From the NCBI GenBank assembly GCA_029204225.1, contig MU831930.1:1-64000 (forward strand): a stretch of 64,000 bases of DNA, read 5' to 3'. Below are positions 32,515-55,400 of this stretch, in pieces (the stretch's first letter is position 1; every line of letters starts with the position of its first letter). The DNA comes from Diphasiastrum complanatum. Its lineage: Eukaryota; Streptophyta; Lycopodiopsida; Lycopodiales; Lycopodiaceae. The position numbers were made by a program, and so were the translations under genes. The notes below the pieces were generated by a model, which saw only the letters and a program-made list of their open reading frames with translations, did no database searches and was not told where the DNA came from.

Positions 32515-35122
32515 AACTGTCAGATATTAGTTTGTTGCTAACTGTGACTGTATACACTATGGTTAGATCATTGGGAGTTGGGGAGGCCTCGGGAGTGGTG
32601 GTAGCAAGCAAATAAGCAATATTGTTTTTTTTTTTTTTTTTTGATATTTTTCTTTATCCTACATGGCATTCCTTAAAGGGTCTTTTTGATATTGAGAAAT
32701 CCTCTAATGAATGCTTAAAGATCAAGTGATTGTAGTGTGACTCTTTGAGATTTTTGATGTAATATAACCTATATTTAATAATGTGTACATTGTAAAATGA
32801 TGCAATCTTCATGTTATAAAAAATGATTAAAAAATTTAATTTCATTGTGGTAGACCAAGAGTGACCAAAATATATATATTGACAATCATACAATTAAAAT
32901 AAAAGTATCATTTTTTTTTAAATAAATTTTTTTTAGAAATTTAATATTTACAAGCTTTTCATACAAGAACTAATATACTCGAAAGTGAAAGCAAAATCAT
33001 AAGAGAAAGAAAAAATTGCAAAATTTCACAAAGAAAAACATACTTACTCGGTTTTTGCTTAGATTCAAAAGAGAACAAAGTACATATAGTGTAGAAGGTC
33101 AAGTTTGCCAATGAGCTCTCAAAAATATTCTAAGGTTTATTAGGTGAAAATCCAACATGTAATAAGGAAGAAGATTGAGTTTTCTTGCCCTAATTTTCCA
33201 TTCTAGCCTCATCCTTGAGTCTTGCCACGTAGGTGGCTAGTTTGATCAACCTACTCCATAAATCTAGGGATTTGGTCCTAAAATGAAGGAACCACTACCA
33301 AACAAACTTGACCAACTTTATAGACATCATGATTCTAACCTACTCTAGAGTAGATTCCCATGTGGCACCATGGCCTCACACATGTGGGACCCACCAATGT
33401 ACATATTTACATGCTTTAACAATAGCTAGATTTGCCAATTTAGGCAATTTTTTACACAACTAACTTCTAGACAAACATTTATTGCAAAAAAATATAATAA
33501 AAAGAGTCTAAATTCATTTTGATTCATGGCTTACCATCTCAATCATTGTTTGTGTTTTTAAAATCTAACAAATGTATAAACTACAATTTTTCAGATTTCA
33601 ATCAAATTTTGAAGAAACCAATATGATCAATTCAAAAAAAAAAAGCCAATATACCAACCAAAAACTGCTAGAAAATTGTGAAGATTATGGGGGAAATCTA
33701 TATCTTTGATTTCTAAGCAATGAATGATCAGAACTTGAGAAACCATTAAGTTGGAGGTTAATTCCACCACTAGGAAGAAAAAGTAGAGAGATACTACTAA
33801 AATGTTGCAAGAAGCAACATTGACTCAACCTTCTAGTCGATGTAAGCTCTAGCTCTGATACCATTGTGAAGATTGCCTTCTATAAATCCTGAAGATCTTG
33901 TTGCAAAGCACCAAAAGGATAGATTGTGGTGCCAAATTATCCAACCAACTAGAAGCTAAATATCAATCCACAATAGCTTCACCCATGAACCATAGTGAAT
34001 GAATGCAACTCCACTAGTCTATGTTGATTTGCATAATGTTCATGTTTTCTAAAACCATCAATAAGGTTTTCTACACATCCATTGCATACGTCGTCGTACT
34101 TTCCACCTAAAAGTAGCGAGAACTACTTTATGTTGATGACTTTGTAAGTGGTGATATTGAGATTGATAATATCAAGAATGCAATTAGTCAAGAGTTTGAG
34201 ATGAAAGATCTTAGTTTGCTACATTATATCTAAAGAATTAAGGTTTGGAGAGACTAAAATACAACTTCTATTTGCCGATCTTTTCTCTTAGCATGAATTC
34301 TTTGCATTAGCTAGTTTTTGGCATTTAAACACATACTAGATGTCCATGTTGGGCTCTTAAATCTTCTAGAGAGCGTCATTTTTTAAATGCAAGATGAATT
34401 GAAGCTACTAAATTTTGAATTAAGAAAAAAGGGGGATTTTGTAAAACAAGTAATTTTTGGGTGGAACTAAATTTTAGCTTTTTGAAAACAAGTTTCAAAA
34501 TCTAGTTGTGTACTCTCCTCTCATATGATCAACAATGTCTTTCATATATTAGTTGGCCTTAAAAGGATCCTATGGTGTTTTTACCTTGAAAGACTAAAGA
34601 TATCAAACTAATCTAGAAATAACATACATGGAACTCGGAGAATGTCAACCACTAAGCCACTTTCAATTTAATTTTTTATTTCAAATATTTTTAAACACCC
34701 AAAAATATCATGATAATGGCAAGGCGTTTCTAGCAAACCCGCAATGTTCTCCTCATGTGAAATGATGCATGTGCAACTACATATTGGCAAGCATTAGAAC
34801 TTTGCATGTACACGACAATATCAACTAGAAGTTGATAAATGAAATTGAGTGACCTTACTTTGTGACGATGTGAATCAACTTTTCATCGAGTTTTACAAAA
34901 TGAGTATTTTAAGGTAGTCGTTCAAAGCTACCATCAAGTAAAACTAATTTAAGATTACTCTCATCATGCACCACATAAAAGATGTAGCTCACATGACACA
35001 ATTTAGGAGAATCATTTAAATGATGAACATTTAAACATAGATGGGGTCATCATGAAATGTTCAAGACCATATTGGAGATATTTATATCCTCAATTAGTCT
35101 TTGCCACAAACTTTTGGAGATA
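32515..35122. other. AT-rich DNA with one possible LTR-element relic
   Basis: No gene. A perfect tRNA-Met primer site in - orientation lies at 33852-33863, followed on its right by TTGTGAAGATTGCC; a similar TGTGAAGATTATGG occurs near 33672. This suggests the remains of another LTR element, but I cannot trace both LTRs. Confidence 0.45.
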
Positions 35123-35338
35123 GACAAGCTTAAAATGCTTCTTGGTTTCCAAGGGGAGGCTCAAACCTGAGACCAAAGAAACTTTGGATGTCAAGCTAAC
35201 CAACTGAGCCAACCCCGCTGGTTGACAAGCTTAAAATGCTTCTTGGTTTCCAAGGGGAGGCTCGAACTTGGGACCAAAGAAACTTTGGCTGGCAAGCTAA
35301 CCAACAAAGCCACCCCATTAGGTGACAAGCTTAAAATG
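35123..35338 (-). mobile_element. tRNA-derived SINE, two tandem units plus start of a third
   Basis: GACAAGCTTAAAATG occurs at 35123, 35224 and 35324, giving units of about 100 bp. On the - strand each full unit has a Pol III A box (GGGTGGCTxxGTTGGTTAGC type, best in the left unit as TGGCTCAGTTGGTTAGC) and, about 35 bp later, a B box (AAGTTCGAGCCTC in the right unit). These are the internal promoter elements of tRNA genes. The rest does not fold as a tRNA, so this is a SINE head region rather than a tRNA gene. Confidence 0.7.
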
Positions 35339-36010
35339 AAATGACAATGAGTTAAACAAAAGCTATATCTGGTAATTGCAGATGCAGATCCAACCAAAAC
35401 TTGTGCACCTGCAAAGAAACAATGTCTACGGGCCCCAATAAGATTGATGAAGATTTCCTTTACTTGAGGTTAGGAATTGGTTCACAAATGACGACACACA
35501 TTCGAAATCAATAAGATACGCAAGCATATGCTAACATATGTAACGATCCACAATCTTTTAAAAACTACAAAGATCTATAGCATATTCTAATGCATTTGCA
35601 TTTCAAATCTGCTGTCCATGTTAAGGTTATCCCCACAGCTATTTTACCTTCAAGCTATGAATAGAACAGAGACAATTGCAGCATGTCATACCATGACAAA
35701 TAATGAAACGGTGTCAAATAATTCCAGTACGTTCAACAAAACTCAAGAGAACTGATACTTACACCATTATATCTGTTAAAAAATTAGTCCTTTCAACATG
35801 CAGTTGTCATTATGTGTGTCAATCATTCCGGCACTGGCACCCTGCTAGTTTGGCTCGGCACGTTGTTTGACAGCATGTCTTAGTTCAATGAGATTGTTGC
35901 TTCAGTTCAAAGATTCAGAGAGCGATTGCCATCAATCATATTATACAGAGTAAGAGACCTTAGTGGGCTTCATTTGGTATCAGAGTATCTTCTAGTAAAC
36001 CTATCGATTA

Positions 36011-36070
36011 ATGAAATTAGTTAGAACTATTTCACTGTTAATGAAATTAGTTAGAACTATTTCACTGTTA
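36011..36070. repeat. exact 30-bp tandem doublet
   Basis: The unit starting ATGAAATTAGTTAG is present twice without change. Thirty bases to its left, TGGTATCAGAG (35975-35985) looks like a retroelement primer site, so the doublet may lie in a relic leader. Confidence 0.85.
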
Positions 36071-36667
36071 GTCTGAAAAACTTGACTATATGTTTTAGAT
36101 CAATACCGTTTACTTCATACCAATACTATTTTTTAGTGTAAAACCAAGTTACTGCTCTGCATATTGTCTATTCACATACTGAGCTTGCCAACCCCACTAC
36201 ACTTATAGTTATCCATTTTGGTGTCAAAGCTCCCTTCAAGTAAAGTAGGATGGATATACAAGACTGGCAAAAACGTTTCTAAGTGACAATCTTATTAACA
36301 TAAAAAAGTTGATATATCTTGTATTTAGTTATGTGGCCACAGATAGTTGGTGCTCTTAAAGAGACCATGACTCATTACTTTGTCTTGGTAACTTTAGCTT
36401 CAAAAAACGACATTCTTCGGAGCAAAAATCAATCCATTAGAAAAGTGACCTTTACCTGTCTTGAACCTTAAGAAATGATTTTTGGATTTTCTACTAAAAA
36501 GGTCTTTAATCCATGGAACAATGTTGACATGCCAAATAAGAAATTATGACATAGACCTGACATGAAGTTCTATGTCAACTATCCTGCTTGATCGCAGAAA
36601 AAAATGTCTGATAGAATGAATCTATAAACAACCAGGTTGTGGGCTTGCATCATGCAATATTGAGTCT

Positions 36668-48448
<11,781 letters not shown>

Positions 48449-48650
48449 TTAGTTCAATAAAGGCTATTTTTATTTCCAAATGATTCAGCTGTTGCATCGC
48501 ATGAAGTATTGTTCAGATTTATAGTCCCACTATTGCAATTTTATCTGTACTTGAATTTGAATTAGTTTCAACCATAATCGACAAAAAAGACTTGATTTCA
48601 AGCAAACAACTGCAAAGAACTTTTGAACAGCCCAATTGTTGGATTATTAT

Positions 48651-48960
48651 ACCAACACAGGGGGGTAGCATCACATGGGGGCAAGTACAGAGGCACATGG
48701 GCACTGTGGGTGAGCAGACCATGGGGCCAATGGGAGACCAACACGGGGGGGAGCATCACATGGGGGCAGGTACAGAGGCACATGGGACAAATCCGGACAG
48801 GTACACCTTCACATGGGCACTGTGGGGGAGCAGACCACGGACCCAATCGGAGTGCAGCATGTGGTACAGGTACATGGAGCAGGTACATTAGCACATCACA
48901 ATTAATGGGGACAGGTAGAAGGGCACATGGAGGGATCATCAACAACTGCACATGGGAGAA
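48651..48960. repeat. GC-rich tandem repeat block upstream of the + strand ORF
   Basis: Two long units begin ACCAACACAGGGGGG (48651) and ACCAACACGGGGGGG (about 48738). They share CATCACATGGGGGCA, GTACAGAGGCACATGGG and GGGCACTGTGGG; the second has an inserted section. The words CACATGGG and GGTACA recur about ten times up to 48955. Confidence 0.8.
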
Positions 48961-48972
48961 CAGGCTGTGGGG

Positions 48973-48980
48973 TTAAATAG
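48973..48980 (+). promoter_or_regulatory. TATA-like box
   Basis: GGTTAAATAGGC stands out in GC-rich DNA about 105 bp before the ATG at 49085. It would place a transcription start near 49005. Weak evidence by itself. Confidence 0.35.
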
Positions 48981-49084
48981 GCACTCGCGAGGCTCTGAGA
49001 GCCAGTGAGAGGCTGTGAGAGGCATTGTGAGAGTTATTGTGAGAGGCATTGTGAGAGCCAGTTCGAGAAATAAGGTGTCATGAG

Positions 49085-49450
49085 ATGGCAGAGCGCATAC
49101 CACCAGGGCCTGAGGGCGAAGCCAGGAGGAAGCTCGAGGAAGATGTCCGAAGGCACAACGAAAGGCATCGAAAGCAAGAGGCAGACATTGCAAAGATGCT
49201 GCGACAAACACAGGATAGACACCCAGAGCTGCAAATCCCCGCCCCCACTGTGGCCCCTACTCCCGCTGTCGAGCTGGATTTGGATGAGCAGATCGGAATG
49301 AACTTCACATGACGGCAGCTCATCATGGTCAGGGAAAGGGCTGCCCACCGCCGGGCTGGCCAGGAGGCGGCTCAGGGTAACCGGGAGGCAGAGCGAGAGC
49401 GACATAACAATGCTCCTGACGAGGGCGAGGAGTCAGTGGAGGATCCATAG
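49085..49450 (+). pseudogene. small charged protein convergent to the hAT gene
   Basis: A frame of 121 codons (TAG at 49448) is interrupted once, by TGA at 49310-49312. The protein is rich in Arg, Glu and Ala: EARRKLEEDVRRHNERHRK, then ADIAKMLRQTQDRH, a Pro-rich spacer, and after the stop VRERAAHRRAGQEAAQG and a Glu-rich end. Two helical charged segments flank a Pro linker. I know no family for it. High GC and codon use match the neighbouring hAT gene and not the host genes, so it probably belongs to the same element. The TGA is followed by CGG and fits a CGA codon changed by C-to-T. Confidence 0.5.
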
Positions 49451-49949
49451 GAATGTTTAGCATAGATGGGGTCTAGCCGTATGTGGCTGACTGTTGTTAT
49501 GTAATGTTCATCAGTAGATGAGGCAGCATTTAATGTTTAGCATAGTGTAAAAAACAGCCCCAGTCGTATGTGGCGGGAATACGTATTGTTATTTTGATAC
49601 ATCTGATGAATTAATGTACGGTGTGTTTTTTGTGCAATGCGTGCCTTGTGTATTGCAATCTGATGTATGTGTTTTTGAAATGCTATCAGGGGGGTTGTAT
49701 TTCTGTGTTCTGCATATGCTCTCAATCTCTGTAGTGAAAACTAATCGAAAACACGCACACACCATTTGAAGTAAAACTGCAAGTAGAACATCACAATTAC
49801 AAGTTGACAAATACACATTGTGCAGTGAATAGAATACATCCAACACTGAATATAATATGGAAAATGGTCTGAATACAGTGTTCGACCATCTGGTCGCCAA
49901 ACATGGAACATGATATGAAACTGCTAAAAATAAAACAACAGAGCCACAA

Positions 49950-52900
49950 TCAATGCTCTGGCTCTGACTCAGACGAATGCTCTGGAGACAACTCAGGGCC
50001 CCGAGCTGACTCTCGCAGTCGATATCTGTGCCTGTCTGGAGCTGGCATGGGCTGTGTATCAGAAGAGGAGGACTCGTCACTAGCATCATCCCAATCTGCC
50101 TCCGCATCAGCCCCCAAGCAAGCCAAACCAGCAACACCTGCTCCAGTCGCTGTAATGCTGCACCTGTAGCTGTACCTGGAGCCCTGTGTGGTCGTCCTCT
50201 CCTCTCTGGCAGTTTCTGTGCCTTGCCTTTCTTGTTCGGTGCACCCTTGGGCCTTCCTGATCTCTTGCGGACAAGAGGAGCTGTCAATGCCTCGTCACCC
50301 CCATGCAAATCACCTGGCTGGCTAGGCTAGGCCCAAGCTGAGGCCGCCACTGGAAGAGCCACTTTGGATGTGGGCGCTGCGAGAGAAAACCTGGGCACAG
50401 ATGGTGGCCTGCCATGGAGACCTGGTGCTGCAGAAGTGGACGGCGATGGAGGGGCTACAGGCCTGAATGGCATCGGTGGCACTGGAGGAGCTGTGCGGCG
50501 CACAAATACCCTCTGAGGAGCTGGAGGAACTGTGGGCACCGCGTGCGGCTGCTCTGGCTGTGACTCTGTGTATGGCATGCTAGCAAGAGATGAAGGGGGT
50601 GCCCTGACACTCGGCATCTGCTGGGCCTCTGAATCAAATGTGGCAATCAGATCGTCCAGCTGGGCATCTGAATACAAATGCTCTGGGCTCTGGGCCTCAT
50701 CCTGTGCACCATCCACTGAATCATCCTGTGCACCAACCTCTGAATCATCCCGTGCCTCATCATGTGCACCCTGTAGACCCTGCATGGCCTCCCAATCTGT
50801 GCAATCATCTGGTGCCTCCTCTGGTGTGCTGTCATAGTAACGGCCATGACTCTGTGCTGCACGCATCCAAACATCTGCGGGACCGACATCTAAACCACTC
50901 TGCCCTCTATCAAGAGCCTCCTCCATCATGTCGACATAGGTAGGTATGCCACTGGCCCCCCCTGTGTGCCCTGCCTGTCTGCCGGTATAACCTGCGCCAT
51001 GTGTCCCACCTCTGCCACGTGATGCACCTGTGACCCTTGCCCGTGGCATGTGCCCTGCACCTGTATAATCTGCCTCATTCCTCTCTGGTTTGGCAAACAC
51101 AACCCGAATGGGCTCATCCTCGTCATGCTCATCCTCTGACACTGGCTCATCTGCTTCATACAATGGAGGCTCTCTGTGCTCAAGCCCAAGCTCTCTCTCT
51201 CTCTCATCTCGGCAAGCTCCCTCTCTCTCTCTGCCACCAACTGTGTGCCCAAGTCATCTGCAGGCATGGGATGTGTGCTGTCCGTAGGCAAGTCGACCTG
51301 GCGCTCCAAATCTGATATCTTCGTCTGCAAGACCAAAATTGAGCGTGTCAGGAAAACAACTTGATCAAAAATTGAAACCTACATTTTAGTGAGACGTCAA
51401 CCAACATGCAATGGGAGAATAGCTTTTCACCTGCAATGCGCTCGTAATGGTCGGCAGTCTCCTGGCGAGACGTGCGTCGGTGCTACAGAACACCAACCGC
51501 TCCAACTGACTCACTGACAGCCTGTTCCTTCTCCTCGTGTGAATGAGTGCCCATGTGCTCCAATTACGCTCACACACGGAGGCAGCGCAGTCCTGTGGTA
51601 CGTGCAATGAAATGGTTCAGCACACGTGCACGGGTGGAACGTCAACGAAACACAGCAAGGGAGGATGAGATGAGATGCATACCTGTGAAAGGACCCGCAG
51701 TGCAAGACGCTGTATGGATGGATAGGTGCTGCCGAACATGGTCCACCAGGTAATGGGAAGCTGCCTCCTCTCTGGATCCTGAGCAGCCGGGTGACCGAAC
51801 GTGCCCATGCCGAAACGAAATGCAGCGAGCTCCTCCATGAGCCTGATAGGATTCAAACCTATGTGTGGACCCACCCTATGAATGTACTGAAGCCAATCGG
51901 CCTCGAGTTCCCTGTCTGCGATCTGTGTCGAAGAGAGGAAGAGGGGATGCAGCATGTGTGCAACGCTGTGGATACTCCTGTGGAAGTAGTTCCATCGCGT
52001 CTCCCATATGAACTTCAGCTCTGTCATCCTGCAGGTGAGAGGCATGTGGTTTAGGGCATTACGAAAAAACTTAACACTGACAGAAAAACAAACTAGCAAC
52101 CATTGAAAAGATAAAGAACAATTACAACACTGTACCGCTTACCTCTCTGGCTGCAAGATGGGCAGCTGCAGGAACTGTCCAATCCGGTCCATGAGCTCAT
52201 ACACCACTCCAAGTGTCGACCCCTCGCTGTCAGCCATGCGGAGCACAATGTAGAGTGGTCGAAGCAGTCCTGACAATGTCTGTGCATCCCTCCAGAACTG
52301 GTCTCCCCTCACCGTGGAAGAAAAGTGCTCCCCATCCTCAGTGCGCGGAAACGTACTGGCACACCATAGATCACTGGCAACCATCTGTAGAAGCTGGGCC
52401 CTGCACCTGATCAAACGGTCGATGACCACCAAGTCGAATGCAAAGCGTGTGGGGGCTGGCTTACGGAGGTCCAGATGGCTAAAAGCCCGGAACATGGCTA
52501 GAACACGCCTCTTTCTGGTGACAAAAGTCACCAGGAAGAGGGCCTCCCGGATGATGGCTCTAACCCAAGGAAGTGCTCCTATGCGGAGAGTCCATGAGAA
52601 AGTCGTAGACTGGGGGAGTGCGAGCAACAGTGGGTGGTGGTGGGACCGCAGTGGCAACTGGCGGACGCAATGGGACGGGATCTACCGAAATCTGAGCAGA
52701 TGGGGGTGCGTGAGGCAGAACTGTCTGAGGGGGATGAGGGGCAAAGGGACTGGAGGAGGATGCACTCCCTCTCCTCGTGCGTGCCAACCAAGCAGGCAGC
52801 AACTCTGGGTCAGCCACATAAGGAGCGGTGCAAAATCGGAGAATGCCTTCCGAAATGGTGTTCTTCCCTGCCACGAGCCGTGGCCCGTAGGTGTCCAGTA

Positions 52901-53132
52901 GTCGCTGCCTGTCGGGGACGGTCATGTTGCCACAAGGGGCAGCATTCAAGGTGGCATCATTTTTGGCGCGTGCACCTAGCAGATGGCCTTTAAGGCGAGT
53001 GAGGGATGCAACAAACTCAACGAGACAGTATCAACAGCGCACGATCTTCTGACCGGTCTTGTTGGCCTTGTCGGCAACCCGCCTGACAATGTCTACCTCG
53101 TCCCACAGACCGGAAAGGTCGGATTCCACCAT
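49950..53132 (-). pseudogene. hAT-type transposase-like gene with long C-terminal tail
   Basis: From an ATG at 53132, a BED-type zinc finger (GLWDEVDIVRRV, KIVRC, YCLVEF, RLKGHLLG) leads to a Pro-rich linker. Next comes the transposase part after the catalytic core (ALPWVRAIIREALFLVTF, PTRFAFDLVVIDRL, FWRDAQTLSGLLRPLYIVLR), then WWTMFGSTYPSIQRLALRVL and SVCERNWSTWALIHTRRRN, the hAT dimerisation domain. Introns fit GT/AG at 52142-52029, 51682-51593 and 51430-51325. The tail is acidic and Pro-rich with an AT-hook-like KRSGRPKGAPNKK. Disabling changes: TGA at 53031-53033 in the zinc finger, loss of the DUF659/catalytic segment with a frame change near 52580, a two-base slip in a GA run near 51195, TAG at 50327-50329 and a frameshift near 50160. 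Confidence 0.8.
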
Positions 53133-53418
53133 TGCAGATGAAATGAGGGATGGATTGCTGGAAAAAAACAGCACGGTTCACTGTTGGAGAGACGCTGAAA
53201 ATGGGCGAAGGCAGGGCAAAGCAAGTCAGATGCAAGGCAAGGCGTTGCGTGGGCGAAGGGTGACGCAAGGAATCAGAAGGCAGGTAGGCAAAAACAACAG
53301 TGATGGCAGGGCGGAGGAGGGCGCAGAAAAATTTGAGATGAAATGCGAGGGGGGTGGGTAGGTTTAGGTTAAAAAATATTTTAAAAAATATTAAATATTA
53401 AATAATATATTATATTGT
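53133..53418 (-). other. 5' flank of the hAT gene
   Basis: On the - strand a GC-rich, C-rich leader runs from 53365 to the ATG at 53132. To its right the composition drops abruptly to almost pure A/T (53367-53415), which may mark the edge of the inserted island. Confidence 0.5.
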
Positions 53419-53503
53419 GGTACCGCAGTACCAACATGGTACCGCGGTACCAGTATGGTCCCGCGGTACCGGGATCCGCGGTACCCAGTACCGCAGGTTC
53501 TAT
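53419..53503. repeat. palindrome array 3 (GGTACCGCGGTACC type)
   Basis: GGTACCGCGGTACC (53438-53451) is a perfect 14-bp palindrome. Around it are GGTACCGCAGTACC, GGTCCCGCGGTACC, GGATCCGCGGTACC and a final CAGTACCGCAGG. Five copies or variants lie in 85 bp. Confidence 0.9.
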
Positions 53504-54064
53504 GCTTGAGATTAATAAAAAGGCCGATTTGTTGAGTAATTTTGTATATCTACTTGGGGTCTTGTGAGCTTGTGTGCAATGTTTGGTATCATAAGAAAAA
53601 GGCAGTTGGATCAATTTAGGGTTTGAAGGTTGGAAATCTTCTACAAATTAGGGAACTAAGTTCTACCGGACCCTCACTACCCTACAAAGAGCCTTGGCTG
53701 ATCGTCGTTGGAAGTTTAGGATTGCTAAATCTTTGGAGATTCAAAAAGATGGATGGTAAAATCCCTACTGGATGCATCACTGTTGTCCAAGAAAGTTTTC
53801 AGTTGGAGGCTGAAAAAGTGTGAAGATTTTCCTAGAGATCTGTGAGCAGGCTAGACTTGAACCCGCAAACCCCTTCGCTGGGTTTTTGAAGTTTTTTGGC
53901 TACTTTTGAGGCTGCAACAGACTTTCAAAAGGCTGATTTCCGAAATTCAGGGAAGCATCAAGAACAGGGTTTCAGATTGTGGTGGTTTGTTGTTTTCTAC
54001 TCAGATTCTGCAATATGGCTCAACCTGGAGAAGCTAGCCATGATTCTTAGAGATTTGATGCAGT
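53504..54064. other. transition to Gypsy remnant
   Basis: No recognisable domain; may include a decayed LTR or leader of the element that follows. Confidence 0.35.
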
Positions 54065-55400
54065 ATGTTCCAAAGTGTTGAAGCCACTCCTAAGCAGATT
54101 ATACAACTCAAGTTCAAAGGAACCAGTGATCCTAAAAGAGTCAGTGATACAGCGATGGAAGCAGAAAGGACATTGTCAACTGGCCATGACACTTTATTGA
54201 GGTTTCAAAAGAGGAAGCTACCTACTACCAAGGATCTAAAACCACCAAAAGTCATTAAAGCAATGTCTATGGGGACTACTGATGCCATAGAGAATTGGTT
54301 ACAAAAGTGGGAACAAGCATTCTAGATGTGTGGCATTCATGATGAAACTGAGATGATTGTTGAAGCCACATATTGCTTTCTAGTATCAACACAGAATGGT
54401 GGAGGAAGGTAGAGAAAATGACCTAGTTCCAACCACATGGGATGCATTTTGGTAGATGGTTACACAAAACTGGGTGCCTATGGATGAAAAGAATAAGTCC
54501 ATGCACTTATGGACTTAATTGAAACAGGCTAACTTGGGCATGCAGGACTATGCAAACAGCTACTAAGAGGCTTTTTTACGCATTCCCAAAAAATTTCCTA
54601 TGTTCATGCAAGTGTTTCATTTTGTGGAAAGACTTTGAGAGTCCATTTGCACTTTTGTTTGCAGTCTCAAGATTTACATCCTGTAACAACAGATGGCTTT
54701 TTATTATGAAGAGGGAAAAAGAGACCTAAATCATGTTGCGGTAGTGGCTATTAGTCAACAACCTTGGGGATGCAAGGGAAAATGGAACAAAAAGAGAAAT
54801 TTTGAACGTCAAACCAATCAGTGGCAAGCTCAAGGTGACCAGAAAGGCAGGGGTGCAGTGACCCCCAAAGGCAAAGGGTTGTATGGGCAACCTAATGCCC
54901 AAAAGGTCAACGTCCTTCACCTCAAGACCAAAAACGTGCAAAGAGAGAGAACCTCTTTTTTGGATGTTTGGGACAACATAGGTGAGAAGAATATCCACGG
55001 AACCAGATGTGAACCATTCAAATGGATCAGATGAACCATGTGGATGAGCCCATGGCAGTGGAAGAGATCGAGCAAGAAGCCAATCTAGATGTGCCACACC
55101 TCATGAATGTTTTGATGATTAAGAGAGTGGACACAGCTCCACCAGCACTTTTGTCAAAGTTGGCTCGCCAACAATATCGGTTTCTTAACGCTTCTCTTAT
55201 GGTTATGTGAGGACAGGTATGTGGTGCACAAACCAGTGATCAAGAAAATAGAAGGGATTTTTCAAATGTGATCATAGACAATCTTCCATTTGTTTTGCAT
55301 CCTAAAAGGAATGTTGAACATAAGATTGATGTAATACCCGAATTATGTCCTATCAATAGATGTCCTTATAAAATGAGTCTTAAAAAATGGCAAATAAAGG
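54065..55400 (+). pseudogene. Ty3/Gypsy-like remnant (gag to start of reverse transcriptase)
   Basis: Pieces in several frames: GTTDAIENWLQKWEQAF and LGMQDYANSY, EAFLRIPKKFPMFM (gag style), a basic Gln/Lys-rich stretch at 54720-55000 (KGKWNKKRNFERQTNQW), and EHKIDVIPELCPINRCPYKM at 55315-55370. The last matches the start of Gypsy reverse transcriptase, usually HxIDL.PG..P..R.PYRMS. Many stops occur. The family call depends mainly on that last motif. LTRs were not found. Confidence 0.55.

Noticed and set aside
35123-35338. Functional tRNA gene
   Set aside because: A and B boxes are present but no anticodon arm or acceptor stem pairs; the unit continues with SINE-like sequence.
48657-48670. 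CAGGGGGG as left terminal inverted repeat of an hAT element
   Set aside because: No inverted partner was found at the right side; the GGGGGGT near 53345 is in the same orientation.
48651-48960. CRISPR-like array
   Set aside because: Repeats are long, imperfect and contiguous without unique equal-length spacers, and the genome is a plant's.
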